A stretch of DNA of 64,000 nucleotides from Tahibacter amnicola. GTDB taxonomy: Bacteria; Pseudomonadota; Gammaproteobacteria; Xanthomonadales; Rhodanobacteraceae. Shown here piece by piece: positions 19,246 through 29,502 of this stretch. The position numbers and the translations under genes were made by a program. Under the pieces are notes generated by a model that searched no databases, was not told where the DNA came from, and saw only the letters and a list, made by a program, of their open reading frames with translations. Position 1 is the stretch's first letter, and each line of letters opens with the position of its first letter. The DNA is taken from assembly GCF_025398735.1 (NCBI RefSeq), contig NZ_CP104694.1, positions 919,501-983,500 of the forward strand. Reading direction: 5' to 3'.

Positions 19246-20604
19246 ATGAATCTCGCCGCGAGCCTGCCGATGCCGGACGCCGCCACGGATCTGAATCTGG
19301 ATCCGTACTGGATGCCCTTTACCCACAACCGCTATTTCAAGCGCACCCGGCCGCTGGACCGGCTGATGGTCGCGGCCGACGGCGCGTACTACACCACGGT
19401 GGAGGGACAGCGCCTGTTCGACTGCCTCTCGGGCCTGTGGTGCAGCTCGCTGGGGCACCGGGACCCGCGCATCGTGGAGGCCGTGAAGGCACAGCTGGAC
19501 CGCGCGGACTACGTGCCGGCCTTCCAGGTCGCCAGTCCCGACACCTTCCGCCTGGCCGAGCGCATTGCGGAAGTGACGCCGGAAAACCTCAACCGCGTGT
19601 TCTTCACCAACTCCGGTTCCGAGGCGGTCGACACCGCGCTCAAGATCGCGATCGGTTATCACCGGCTGCGCGGAGAGGCGTCGCGCACCCGCTTGATCGG
19701 CCGCGAAAAGGGCTACCACGGCGTCGGCCTGGGCGGCATCACGGTGGGCGGCATGGTCGCCAACCGCAAGATGTTCGCGCCCCTGATGGTGCAGGGCGCC
19801 GATCACCTGCCGCACACCCACAACCTGAAGGAAATGGCGTTTTCGCGCGGCCAGCCGCAGTGGGGCGCCCATCTGGCCGACGACCTGGAACGCCTCGTCG
19901 CGCTGCACGATGCGTCGACGATCGCCGCGGTGATCGTCGAGCCGATGCAGGGTTCGGTCGGCGTCGTCGTACCGCCCCTGGGCTATCTGCAGCGCCTGCG
20001 CGAGATCTGTACCCGGCACGGCATCCTGCTGATCTTCGACGAAGTGATCTGCGGGTTCGGCCGCATGGGCGACTGGTTCGGCGCGCAGGCCTTCGGCGTG
20101 ACGCCGGACCTGATCACCTTCGCCAAGTGCGTCAACAACGGCACCGTGCCGATGGGCGGCGTCATCGCGCGCCAGGAGATTTACGACACCTTCATGCAGG
20201 GGCCCGAGTACATGGTGGAGCTGTTCCACGGCTACACCTATTCGGCCCATCCGCTGGCGGTGGCCGCGGCGAATGCGACGCTGGACATCCTCCACGCCGA
20301 TGAAGTGCCGCGCCGTTTTGGCGAACTGGCTGTGAAGATCGAGGACGCCGCCCATTCGCTGCGCGGCGAGCCGAACGTGATCGATATCCGCAATTGCGGC
20401 GCCGCGGCGGCGATTGAAATGGCACCGATTCCCGGCCAGGTCGGCGCGCGTGGGCTGAAGGTCTTTGAAGAGGGATTGAAGCGCGGCATGTTGCTGCGCT
20501 TCACCGGCGATACGATCGCCATGGCGCCGCCGGTGATCACCACGCAAGCCGAGCTCGACCGCATGTTCGAGGCCGTGCGTGCGTCCATCCACGCTGCGGC
20601 CTGA
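19246..20604 (+). CDS. Class III aminotransferase, probably beta-alanine:pyruvate
   Basis: A 452-residue PLP enzyme of the omega-aminotransferase group. Signatures: [34 protein letters not shown], the aspartate in [15 protein letters not shown] that contacts the PLP nitrogen, and the Schiff-base lysine in [14 protein letters not shown]. As the first gene of the pyrimidine operon, followed by mmsA, it most likely converts beta-alanine (and 3-aminoisobutyrate from thymine) to the semialdehydes. Start chosen at 19246 from the family N-terminus and AGGAAG upstream; an earlier frame opening has no support. Confidence 0.88.
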   Translation: MNLAASLPMPDAATDLNLDPYWMPFTHNRYFKRTRPLDRLMVAADGAYYTTVEGQRLFDCLSGLWCSSLGHRDPRIVEAVKAQLDRADYVPAFQVASPDTFRLAERIAEVTPENLNRVFFTNSGSEAVDTALKIAIGYHRLRGEASRTRLIGREKGYHGVGLGGITVGGMVANRKMFAPLMVQGADHLPHTHNLKEMAFSRGQPQWGAHLADDLERLVALHDASTIAAVIVEPMQGSVGVVVPPLGYLQRLREICTRHGILLIFDEVICGFGRMGDWFGAQAFGVTPDLITFAKCVNNGTVPMGGVIARQEIYDTFMQGPEYMVELFHGYTYSAHPLAVAAANATLDILHADEVPRRFGELAVKIEDAAHSLRGEPNVIDIRNCGAAAAIEMAPIPGQVGARGLKVFEEGLKRGMLLRFTGDTIAMAPPVITTQAELDRMFEAVRASIHAAA

Positions 20605-20620
20605 TACGACGAGGATTTCC

Positions 20621-22129
20621 ATGCTTGCTCCGGTTCTGATTCCCCATTTCGTCGGCGGGCAGCGCAACGGCTCGCTGCAGTCGCGTACCAGCCCTGTCTA
20701 CAACCCGGCCACCGGCGAACAGACCGGCGTACTGCCGTTGGCCACGCCCGCTGACGTCGACGCCGCGGTACAGGCCGCGCGCGCGGCGTTTCCGGCGTGG
20801 GCGGCCACGCCGCCGGCGCGGCGGGCGCGCGTGATGTTCAAGTTCCGCGAGATCCTGGAAGCCAACGCCCAGGTGCTGGCGGCGCAGATCACCGCCGAGC
20901 ATGGCAAGACGCACAGCGACGCGCTGGGCGAAGTGGCGCGCGGTATCGAAGTGGTGGAGTTCGCCTGCGGCATCCCGCAACTGCTCAAGGGTGAGATCAG
21001 CGAGAACGTCGGCACGCAGATCGATTCGCATTCCCTGCGCCAGCCGTTGGGTGTGGTCGCCGGGATCACCCCGTTCAACTTCCCCGCGATGGTGCCGCTG
21101 TGGATGGCGCCCATTGCGATGGCCTGCGGCAATACCTTCGTGCTCAAGCCGTCCGAGCGCGATCCGTCCGCATCGCTGCTGTTAGCCGAGTGGTTGCAGC
21201 AGGCCGGGTTGCCGGATGGTGTGTTCAACGTCGTGCACGGCGACAAGGTCGCGGTGGATGCCATCCTCGCGCATCCCGGCGTCCAGGCGGTGAGCTTTGT
21301 CGGCTCCACGCCGATTGCCCGCTACATCTACGCCACGGGGTGCGCGAACGGCAAGCGTGTCCAGGCGCTGGGCGGCGCGAAGAATCACCTGGTCGTGCTG
21401 CCGGATGCCGATCTGGACCAGACCGCCGACGCCCTGATGGGAGCCGGCTACGGTTCTGCGGGCGAACGCTGCATGGCCATCTCGGTCGCGGTCACCGTCG
21501 GCGATGAGACGGCCGACAAGCTGATCGCCAAGCTGGCGCCGCGGGTGAAGGCCCTGAAGATCGGCCGCGGCGATGCCGACGGCATGGACATGGGGCCGCT
21601 GATCACCGCCGTACACCGGGACAAGGTCAAGGGCTACGTCGATCAGGGCGTCGGGGAAGGTGCGCAACTGGTCGTCGACGGGCGCGAGCACCGCGTCGAA
21701 GGCTGCGAAGACGGCTTCTTCCTGGGCGGGTGCCTGTTTGACCATGTCCAGCCCGAACACCGCATCTACCAGGAAGAGATTTTCGGCCCGGTGCTCTCGG
21801 TCGTGCGCGTGGGCAGCTACGAGGAAGCGGTCGCCCTGGTCAACGGCCACGAATACGGCAATGGCGTCTCGTTGTTCACCCGCGATGGCGAGGCGGCGCG
21901 GGACTTCATCCATCGCATCCAGGTCGGCATGGTCGGTATCAATGTGCCGATTCCGGTTCCAGTGGCCTATCACAGCTTCGGCGGCTGGAAGTCGTCGCTG
22001 TTCGGTGACCATCACATGTACGGCCCGGAGGGTGTACGTTTCTATACGCGACTGAAGACCGTGACCACGCGCTGGCCCTCGAGCATCGGCGTGGGCGCCC
22101 AGTTCGTGATGCCCACCAGCGGCCACTGA
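20621..22129 (+). CDS. mmsA: CoA-acylating methylmalonate/malonate-semialdehyde dehydrogenase
   Basis: Oxidatively decarboxylates malonate or methylmalonate semialdehyde to acetyl- or propionyl-CoA with NAD. The 502-residue product carries [57 protein letters not shown] and the catalytic cysteine in [11 protein letters not shown], all MmsA-specific. It follows the aminotransferase by 16 bp and completes the route from beta-alanine to central metabolism. The frame is open further upstream, but the ATG at 20621 gives the family N-terminus. Confidence 0.95.
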   Translation: MLAPVLIPHFVGGQRNGSLQSRTSPVYNPATGEQTGVLPLATPADVDAAVQAARAAFPAWAATPPARRARVMFKFREILEANAQVLAAQITAEHGKTHSDALGEVARGIEVVEFACGIPQLLKGEISENVGTQIDSHSLRQPLGVVAGITPFNFPAMVPLWMAPIAMACGNTFVLKPSERDPSASLLLAEWLQQAGLPDGVFNVVHGDKVAVDAILAHPGVQAVSFVGSTPIARYIYATGCANGKRVQALGGAKNHLVVLPDADLDQTADALMGAGYGSAGERCMAISVAVTVGDETADKLIAKLAPRVKALKIGRGDADGMDMGPLITAVHRDKVKGYVDQGVGEGAQLVVDGREHRVEGCEDGFFLGGCLFDHVQPEHRIYQEEIFGPVLSVVRVGSYEEAVALVNGHEYGNGVSLFTRDGEAARDFIHRIQVGMVGINVPIPVPVAYHSFGGWKSSLFGDHHMYGPEGVRFYTRLKTVTTRWPSSIGVGAQFVMPTSGH

Positions 22130-22151
22130 GCCGCAACGGAGGAACGACGCG

Positions 22152-23414
22152 ATGAATGTGGCCTACAAGACCACCCCGCTCGACGCCCTGGCCGTGAACG
22201 GCCAGCGCCTGTGGGACAGCCTGATGGAAATGGCGAAGATCGGTGCGACCCCCAAGGGCGGCGTCTGCCGTCTCGCCTTGACTGACCTGGACCGCGAAGG
22301 ACGCGACCTCTTCGTGCGCTGGGCGAAGGAGGCAGGCTGCACGATCAGCGTCGATCAGATGGGCAACGTCTTTGCACGCCGCGCCGGGCAGGACGACACG
22401 CTGCCGCCGGTCATCACCGGCTCGCATGCCGATTCCCAGCCCACCGGCGGCCGCTTCGACGGCATCTACGGGGTACTCGGTGGCCTGGAAGTGATCCGCA
22501 GCCTCAATGACCACGGCATCGCCACGCGCCGAGCGATCGAGGTGGTGATCTGGACCAACGAGGAAGGGTCGCGCTTCGCGCCGGCGATGGTTTCCTCGGG
22601 GGTCTTTGCCGGGGTCTTCAGCCTCGAATACGGCCTTTCGCGCACCGACGTGGACGGCCGCACGCTCGGGCAGGAGCTCGAACGCATCGGTTACGCCGGC
22701 GACGTGCCCTGCGGCGGACGGCCGATCCATGCCGCCTATGAGCTCCACATCGAGCAGGGGCCCATCCTCGAAACCGAAGGCAGGACGATCGGCGTGGTCA
22801 CTCACGCCCAGGGACAGCGCTGGTACGAGGTGGTTTTCACCGGGCAGGAGTCCCATGCCGGCCCCACGCCGATGCCGCGGCGTCGCGATGCGCTGCTGGG
22901 TGCTGCGCGTGTGGTGGACCTGGTCAATCGCATCGGCCACCGCCATGCGCCGTATGCCTGCGCCACGGTCGGCATGCTGCAGGTGCATCCGAACTCGCGC
23001 AATGTGATCCCCGGGCGCGTGTTTTTCACCGTCGACCTGCGCCATCCCGATGATGCGGTGCTCGCCCGGATGGACCAGGAACTGCGCGAAGGCATTGCGA
23101 CCATCGCCGCCGATGCGAAGCTGGAGACTACGCGGTTCGAGCAGATCTTCTATTACGCGCCGGTGACATTTGATACCAGTTGCGTAGCGGCTGTGCGGGC
23201 GGCCACGGAGCGTTTCGGCTACTCGCACCGCGACATGGTTTCCGGCGCGGGGCACGATGCGTGCTATCTCGCCCAGGTGGCGCCGACCTCGATGATCTTC
23301 GTGCCGTGCGTCGGCGGAATCAGCCATAACGAAATCGAGGACGCGACACCCGAATGGATCACCGCCGGCGCGAACGTGCTGCTGCACGCCATGCTCGAGC
23401 GGGCGCAAAGTTGA
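22152..23414 (+). CDS. pydC: Beta-ureidopropionase / N-carbamoyl amidohydrolase (M20 family)
   Basis: Hydrolyses N-carbamoyl-beta-alanine to beta-alanine, CO2 and ammonia. The 420-residue product has the two-metal M20 signatures of the carbamoylase group: GSHADSQPTGGRFDGIYGVL, WTNEEGSRFAPAM, LHIEQGPILE, a dimerisation domain (about residues 215-330), and GAGHDACYLA near the C-terminus. Allantoate amidohydrolase is a close relative, but the operon makes beta-ureidopropionase the best reading. GGAGG stands nine bases before the ATG. Confidence 0.9.
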   Translation: MNVAYKTTPLDALAVNGQRLWDSLMEMAKIGATPKGGVCRLALTDLDREGRDLFVRWAKEAGCTISVDQMGNVFARRAGQDDTLPPVITGSHADSQPTGGRFDGIYGVLGGLEVIRSLNDHGIATRRAIEVVIWTNEEGSRFAPAMVSSGVFAGVFSLEYGLSRTDVDGRTLGQELERIGYAGDVPCGGRPIHAAYELHIEQGPILETEGRTIGVVTHAQGQRWYEVVFTGQESHAGPTPMPRRRDALLGAARVVDLVNRIGHRHAPYACATVGMLQVHPNSRNVIPGRVFFTVDLRHPDDAVLARMDQELREGIATIAADAKLETTRFEQIFYYAPVTFDTSCVAAVRAATERFGYSHRDMVSGAGHDACYLAQVAPTSMIFVPCVGGISHNEIEDATPEWITAGANVLLHAMLERAQS

Positions 23415-23459
23415 TGTGATAGTCCACGCGGCGCGATTGCGCTGAGTGGACAGGCAATA

Positions 23460-23482
23460 CCGCGGAAGCGAAGGTTCCGCGG
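23460..23482 (+). other. Stem-loop in the pydC-preT gap
   Basis: CCGCGGAA (23460-23467) and TTCCGCGG (23475-23482), a perfect eight-base stem in the only long gap (133 bp) inside the operon. A looser GTCCAC/GTGGAC repeat lies just before it. No T tract follows, so an internal processing or stability element is more likely than termination. Confidence 0.5.
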
Positions 23483-23547
23483 CGGAACACTCCCAGGTCG
23501 CATGCACAGGCCGGTGGCGCGTCCACCGGAACACCCCAGGAGAGAGA

Positions 23548-24918
23548 ATGCCACGCAAGCCCATCGGCGACATCGCACCGGGACGCATTCCCGGCGAAAC
23601 GCTCGCCCGCCAATTCGACGACATCGCACCCCCGCTGGACCGGCACAGCGCGCTGATCGCCGCGCAGCGCTGCCTCTACTGCTACGACGCGCCGTGTATC
23701 CAGGCGTGTCCGACGGGTATCGACATCCCCAGCTTCATCAAGCGCATCACGACGGACAACCTGCGCGGCGCCGCGCACGACATCCTCAGTGCGAACATCT
23801 TCGGCGGAATGTGCGCCCGCGTCTGCCCGACGGAGATCCTTTGCGAGGGCAGCTGTGTGCGCAACACGGGTGAATCGGCCCCGGTGCAGATCGGTGCGCT
23901 GCAGCGCTACGCGACCGACTGGGTGTATCGCGACAACGCCGTGCTCTTCCAGCGCGCGGCCGACTCGGGACACCGCGTCGCGGTCGTCGGCGCCGGACCG
24001 GCCGGCCTTGCCTGCGCACATGCGCTGTCGATGGCGGGGCACCAGGTCACGGTCTTCGACGCGAAGGAAAAAGCCGGCGGCCTCAACGAATACGGCATCG
24101 CAGCCTACAAAGTGCTGGATTTCGCCGCCACGGAAATTGCCTGGCTGCTGTCGATCGGCGGCATCACCCTGGAACCGGGTCGGCGCCTGGGTGAAAACCT
24201 CGCGCTGGCAGACCTGCGCCGCGACTTCGACGCGGTCTTCCTCGGCCTCGGCCTGGCGGGCGTGAATGCCCTGGGTATCGAGGGCGAATCGATGCCGGGC
24301 GTCTACAACGCCGTGGACTTCATCGCCGCCCTGCGGCAGTCCGGTGACAAATCCCAGTTGCCGGTGGGGCGCCGTGTCGTCGTGATCGGTGGTGGCAATA
24401 CGGCCATTGATGCGGCAGTGCAAAGCAAGAAGCTGGGCGCCGAAACGGTCAGCATGGTCTACCGTCGCGGCGCGGCGTCGATGAGCGCCACGCACGTGGA
24501 ACAGGCTTTCGCCAAGGAAGAAGGGGTGCACGTGATTGAATGGGCGCAGCCGCGCCGCATCCTTTCCGCCAACGGCACCGTCAGCGGTATCGAGTTCGAG
24601 TACACGCAGCTGGACGATGCCGGTCGCCTTCTCGGCACCGGCGACCTGATGCAACTGGATGCCGACGTCATTCTCAAGGCCATCGGCCAGGCTCTGCTGG
24701 TGCCGGCGCCGGAAGCCGGCGCGAGCGACGTGCTGGAGGTGAAGGGCGGACGCATCGTCGTCAACGCGGATTTTGAAACCTCGGTTCGCGGCGTATGGGC
24801 CGGCGGCGACTGCGTCGGCGGCCACGTGGACCTCACCGTACAGTCGGTCGAAGACGGCAAGCGCGCGGCGCGCGCCATCGACCGCGCACTGACGCAACGC
24901 AGGCAGAAAGCGGCCTAG
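23548..24918 (+). CDS. preT: NAD-dependent dihydropyrimidine dehydrogenase, subunit PreT
   Basis: With PreA it reduces uracil and thymine to the 5,6-dihydro forms. The 456-residue subunit has an N-terminal cysteine-rich iron-sulfur region (CLYCYDAPCIQACPTGID, then CARVCPTEILCEGSC), an FAD fold (VAVVGAGPAGLACAHAL), a NAD(P)H fold (VVVIGGGNTAIDAAVQS) and the C-terminal GVWAGGDCVGG. This corresponds to the N-terminal half of mammalian DPYD. AGGAGAG lies just before the ATG at 23548. preA follows after 23 bp. Confidence 0.95.
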   Translation: MPRKPIGDIAPGRIPGETLARQFDDIAPPLDRHSALIAAQRCLYCYDAPCIQACPTGIDIPSFIKRITTDNLRGAAHDILSANIFGGMCARVCPTEILCEGSCVRNTGESAPVQIGALQRYATDWVYRDNAVLFQRAADSGHRVAVVGAGPAGLACAHALSMAGHQVTVFDAKEKAGGLNEYGIAAYKVLDFAATEIAWLLSIGGITLEPGRRLGENLALADLRRDFDAVFLGLGLAGVNALGIEGESMPGVYNAVDFIAALRQSGDKSQLPVGRRVVVIGGGNTAIDAAVQSKKLGAETVSMVYRRGAASMSATHVEQAFAKEEGVHVIEWAQPRRILSANGTVSGIEFEYTQLDDAGRLLGTGDLMQLDADVILKAIGQALLVPAPEAGASDVLEVKGGRIVVNADFETSVRGVWAGGDCVGGHVDLTVQSVEDGKRAARAIDRALTQRRQKAA

Positions 24919-24941
24919 GCCGCCGGCGAAGGGGAAAGACC

Positions 24942-26228
24942 ATGGCAGACCTCTCATGCAATTTCGTCGGCATCCGCTCGCCGAATCCATTCTGGCTGGC
25001 CTCCGCGCCGCCGACTGACAAGGCCTACAACGTCAATCGCGCGTTTGAGGCGGGTTGGGGCGGCGTGGTGTGGAAGACGCTGGGCCTGGATCCGCCCATC
25101 GTCAATGTGAGCTCCCGTTACGGCGCGGTGCAGTGGAACGGCCAGCGCATTGCGGGCCTGAACAATATCGAGCTCATCACCGATCGTCCTTTGCGCGTGA
25201 ACCTGGAGGAAATCCGCCAGGTCAAGCGCGACTGGCCGGACCGCGCGATGATCGTGTCGCTGATGGTTCCCTGTGACGAGGAATCCTGGAAATCCATTCT
25301 TCCCATGGTGGAAGACACGGGCGCCGATGCAGTGGAGCTCAATTTCGGATGCCCGCATGGCATGTCCGAGCGCGGCATGGGATCGGCGGTGGGGCAGGTG
25401 CCCGAGTACGTCGAGCAGGTGACGCGCTGGGTAAAGAAACATTCGCGCCTGCCCTGCATCGTGAAGCTCACGCCGAACATCACCGACATCCGCTCCTCGG
25501 CGCGCGCCGCGTACCGGGGCGGTACGGACGCGGTGTCGCTGATCAACACGATCAATTCGATTGTCGCGGTCGACCTGGATCTGATGGCGCCGATGCCGAC
25601 CGTCGACGGCAAGGGCACGCACGGCGGCTACTGCGGGCCGGCGGTCAAGCCCATCGCGCTCAACATGGTGGCCGAGATCGCCCGCGATGTGCAGACGCCG
25701 GGTCTTCCGATTTCCGGCATCGGTGGCATCGGTACCTGGCGTGATGCGGCAGAATTCATCGCCCTGGGCGCCGGCAGCGTGCAGGTGTGCACGGCGGCAA
25801 TGCACTACGGCTTTCGCATCGTCGATGACATGATCGACGGGCTGCGCAACTGGATGGACAGCAAGGGCTATGCGCGCCTGGATGACTTCCGCGGCCGCGC
25901 CGTGCCGAATGTGACGGACTGGCAGTTCCTCAATCTCAAGTACGACATCAAGGCCCGCATCGACCAGGACAAATGCATCCAGTGCGGCCTGTGTCACATC
26001 GCCTGCGAGGACACCGCGCACCAGGCCATCCTCAAGGAGAAGGACGGCAAGCGGCACTTCGAGGTGGTCGACAGCGAGTGCGTGGGCTGCAACCTGTGCA
26101 TGCACGTGTGCCCGGTGGACAACTGCATCACGATGGAACGCGTCGACAGCGGCGGCTACGCCAACTGGACCTCGCACGAGAACAACCCGATGCGTGTGAC
26201 GCCGGTGGAACCCGAGACGGTGCCGTAA
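24942..26228 (+). CDS. preA: NAD-dependent dihydropyrimidine dehydrogenase, subunit PreA
   Basis: The FMN and iron-sulfur catalytic subunit. The 428-residue product begins with a dihydroorotate-dehydrogenase-like barrel (SPNPFWLASAPPTDKAYNV, ELNFGCPHGMSERGMGSAVG, ISGIGGIGTWRDAAEF) and ends with two 4Fe-4S clusters, CIQCGLCHIAC and CVGCNLCMHVCPVDNC. The active-site cysteine is in HGGYCGPAVKP or the GCPHG segment by analogy with DPYD. It works with PreT, encoded immediately upstream. Confidence 0.96.
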   Translation: MADLSCNFVGIRSPNPFWLASAPPTDKAYNVNRAFEAGWGGVVWKTLGLDPPIVNVSSRYGAVQWNGQRIAGLNNIELITDRPLRVNLEEIRQVKRDWPDRAMIVSLMVPCDEESWKSILPMVEDTGADAVELNFGCPHGMSERGMGSAVGQVPEYVEQVTRWVKKHSRLPCIVKLTPNITDIRSSARAAYRGGTDAVSLINTINSIVAVDLDLMAPMPTVDGKGTHGGYCGPAVKPIALNMVAEIARDVQTPGLPISGIGGIGTWRDAAEFIALGAGSVQVCTAAMHYGFRIVDDMIDGLRNWMDSKGYARLDDFRGRAVPNVTDWQFLNLKYDIKARIDQDKCIQCGLCHIACEDTAHQAILKEKDGKRHFEVVDSECVGCNLCMHVCPVDNCITMERVDSGGYANWTSHENNPMRVTPVEPETVP

Positions 26229-26273
26229 ACCGCCGTTCCCGGCCTAAACTACGTCAGTCCATCCGCCAGCGAG

Positions 26274-27782
26274 ATGACGATGACCGTACGCACCGACGCC
26301 GACACGGCGGTTCACCAGGGCGCGCTGTACAACGCGGACCTGGCGCCCACCACGCCCGCGCAGCGAAGCTGGACCTGGTACCACTTCGCTGCGCTGTGGG
26401 TTGGCATGGTGATGTGCATCCCGTCCTACACGCTGGCTGCGGGCCTGATCGACCAGGGCATGTCGCCCTGGCAGGCAGTGACGACGGTGCTCCTGGGCAA
26501 TGCGATCGTCCTGGTGCCCATGCTGCTGATCGGTCACGCCGGTGCGCGCTACGGCATTCCCTATGCGGTGCTGGTGCGATCGTCCTTCGGTACGCAGGGG
26601 GCCAAGCTGCCGGCGTTGCTGCGGGCGATCGTGGCCTGTGGCTGGTATGGCATCCAGACCTGGTTCGGTGGGCTGGCGATGTATACCTTGCTCAATATCC
26701 TCACCGGCAACGCGCTGCACGCCGACCCGCTGCCGGTGCTGGGTATCAATGCCGGGCAACTGGGTTGTTTCCTCGCGTTCTGGGCACTGCAGCTGTATTT
26801 CGTGCTGCACGGGACGGAATCGATCCGCTGGCTGGAAACATTCTCGGCACCGATCAAGATCGTGATGTGCCTGTTCCTGGTCGGCTGGGCCCTGCGCAAT
26901 GCGGGCGGCTTCGGCACCATGATGTCGCAGCCTTCGCAGTTCGTGGAAGGCGGCGCCAAGGCGGGGCAGTTCTGGGCCGTGTTCTGGCCGTCGCTGACGG
27001 CGATGGTGGGTTTCTGGGCCACACTGGCCCTCAACATTCCGGATTTCACCCGATTTGCGCGTTCCCAGAAGGACCAGCTCATCGGACAGAGCATCGGCCT
27101 GCCGTTGCCGATGGGATTGCTTGCGCTGATGTCGGTCATCGTGACCTCGGCGACCGTGGTGATCTATGGCAAGGCGATCTGGGACCCGGTCGATCTCTCC
27201 AGCCGCTTCACCGGCATTGGCGTGGGACTGGCCTTGCTGGTGCTGACGCTCGATACCATGTGCTGCAACCTGGCGGCCAACCTGGTGGGGCCCGCCTATG
27301 ATTTCGCCAGCCTCTCGCCGCGCCGCATCTCCTACAGGACCGGTGGCCTGATCACCGCGGGCGTGGCCTTGCTCGCGATGCCGTGGAAGATCCTGGAAAG
27401 CACGCAGGGATACATTTTCACCTGGCTGGTCGGCTACTCCGCGCTCCTGGGGCCGGTCGCCGGCATCATGCTGGTGGACTACTACCTCCTGCGCCGCATG
27501 CAGCTCGACACCCGCCAGTTGTTCGAGGAACAGGGCGAGTACGCGTATCGGCGCGGCTGGAACCCGGCGGCGATCATCGCGCTGGCCGCCGGCGTGCTGC
27601 CCAACCTGCCGGGCTTCCTGCATGCCGCGTTCCCGACGGCATTCGCCGGCGTGCCGACCTTCTTCAAGGTGATCTACACCTACGCCTGGTTTGCCGGCCT
27701 CGCCATTTCCGCCGTGGTCTACGCGGGAATGATGAAGCTGGCGCGGCCGCCGTCGCGCGTGATGAGTCCCGCCGCCGGCTGA
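26274..27782 (+). CDS. NCS1-family nucleobase permease (uracil/cytosine/allantoin type)
   Basis: A 502-residue inner-membrane transporter with about 12 hydrophobic segments. NCS1 hallmarks include the N-terminal SWTWYHFAALWVGM, RSSFGTQGAKLPALLRAI and CGWYGIQTWFGG. Placed inside the pyrimidine operon between preA and hydA, it most likely imports uracil or a related base, though dihydropyrimidines or hydantoins are possible. Start at 26274 or, two codons later, at 26280. Confidence 0.9.
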   Translation: MTMTVRTDADTAVHQGALYNADLAPTTPAQRSWTWYHFAALWVGMVMCIPSYTLAAGLIDQGMSPWQAVTTVLLGNAIVLVPMLLIGHAGARYGIPYAVLVRSSFGTQGAKLPALLRAIVACGWYGIQTWFGGLAMYTLLNILTGNALHADPLPVLGINAGQLGCFLAFWALQLYFVLHGTESIRWLETFSAPIKIVMCLFLVGWALRNAGGFGTMMSQPSQFVEGGAKAGQFWAVFWPSLTAMVGFWATLALNIPDFTRFARSQKDQLIGQSIGLPLPMGLLALMSVIVTSATVVIYGKAIWDPVDLSSRFTGIGVGLALLVLTLDTMCCNLAANLVGPAYDFASLSPRRISYRTGGLITAGVALLAMPWKILESTQGYIFTWLVGYSALLGPVAGIMLVDYYLLRRMQLDTRQLFEEQGEYAYRRGWNPAAIIALAAGVLPNLPGFLHAAFPTAFAGVPTFFKVIYTYAWFAGLAISAVVYAGMMKLARPPSRVMSPAAG

Positions 27783-29240
<1,458 letters not shown>

Positions 29241-29261
29241 GTTGATTCGTCGCCAATGCTA

Positions 29262-29279
29262 CTGATTATGTAGTATCAG
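29262..29279. promoter_or_regulatory. Overlapping inverted repeats upstream of the sulfatase gene
   Basis: CTGAT-N8-ATCAG with a second, overlapping TACT-N8-AGTA and a third CTAC-N7-GTAG, in an AT-rich patch right after hydA. It may be an operator for the downstream sulfatase or part of a weak 3' hairpin. An A-rich tract follows at 29418-29430. Evidence is sequence symmetry only. Confidence 0.4.
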
Positions 29280-29502
29280 ACGGGCGGCCGATCAGGTTCG
29301 TCGCCCACTCCCTGGGCACCGAAGCGATTGGCGATATGTCCGTTTCCGCCGGCGCCGTTCGGCGGTTGGGTGAATGCACGGTCCGTGCCTGATTTAGCCA
29401 ATGACATGGACTGCACAAATAAAAAAATATTGGACGCGGCCAATTTTCGGTATCACGATCGGCGGGCAAGTCCGGCGATCGGTCCGACAAAGGGGACGGA
29501 GT

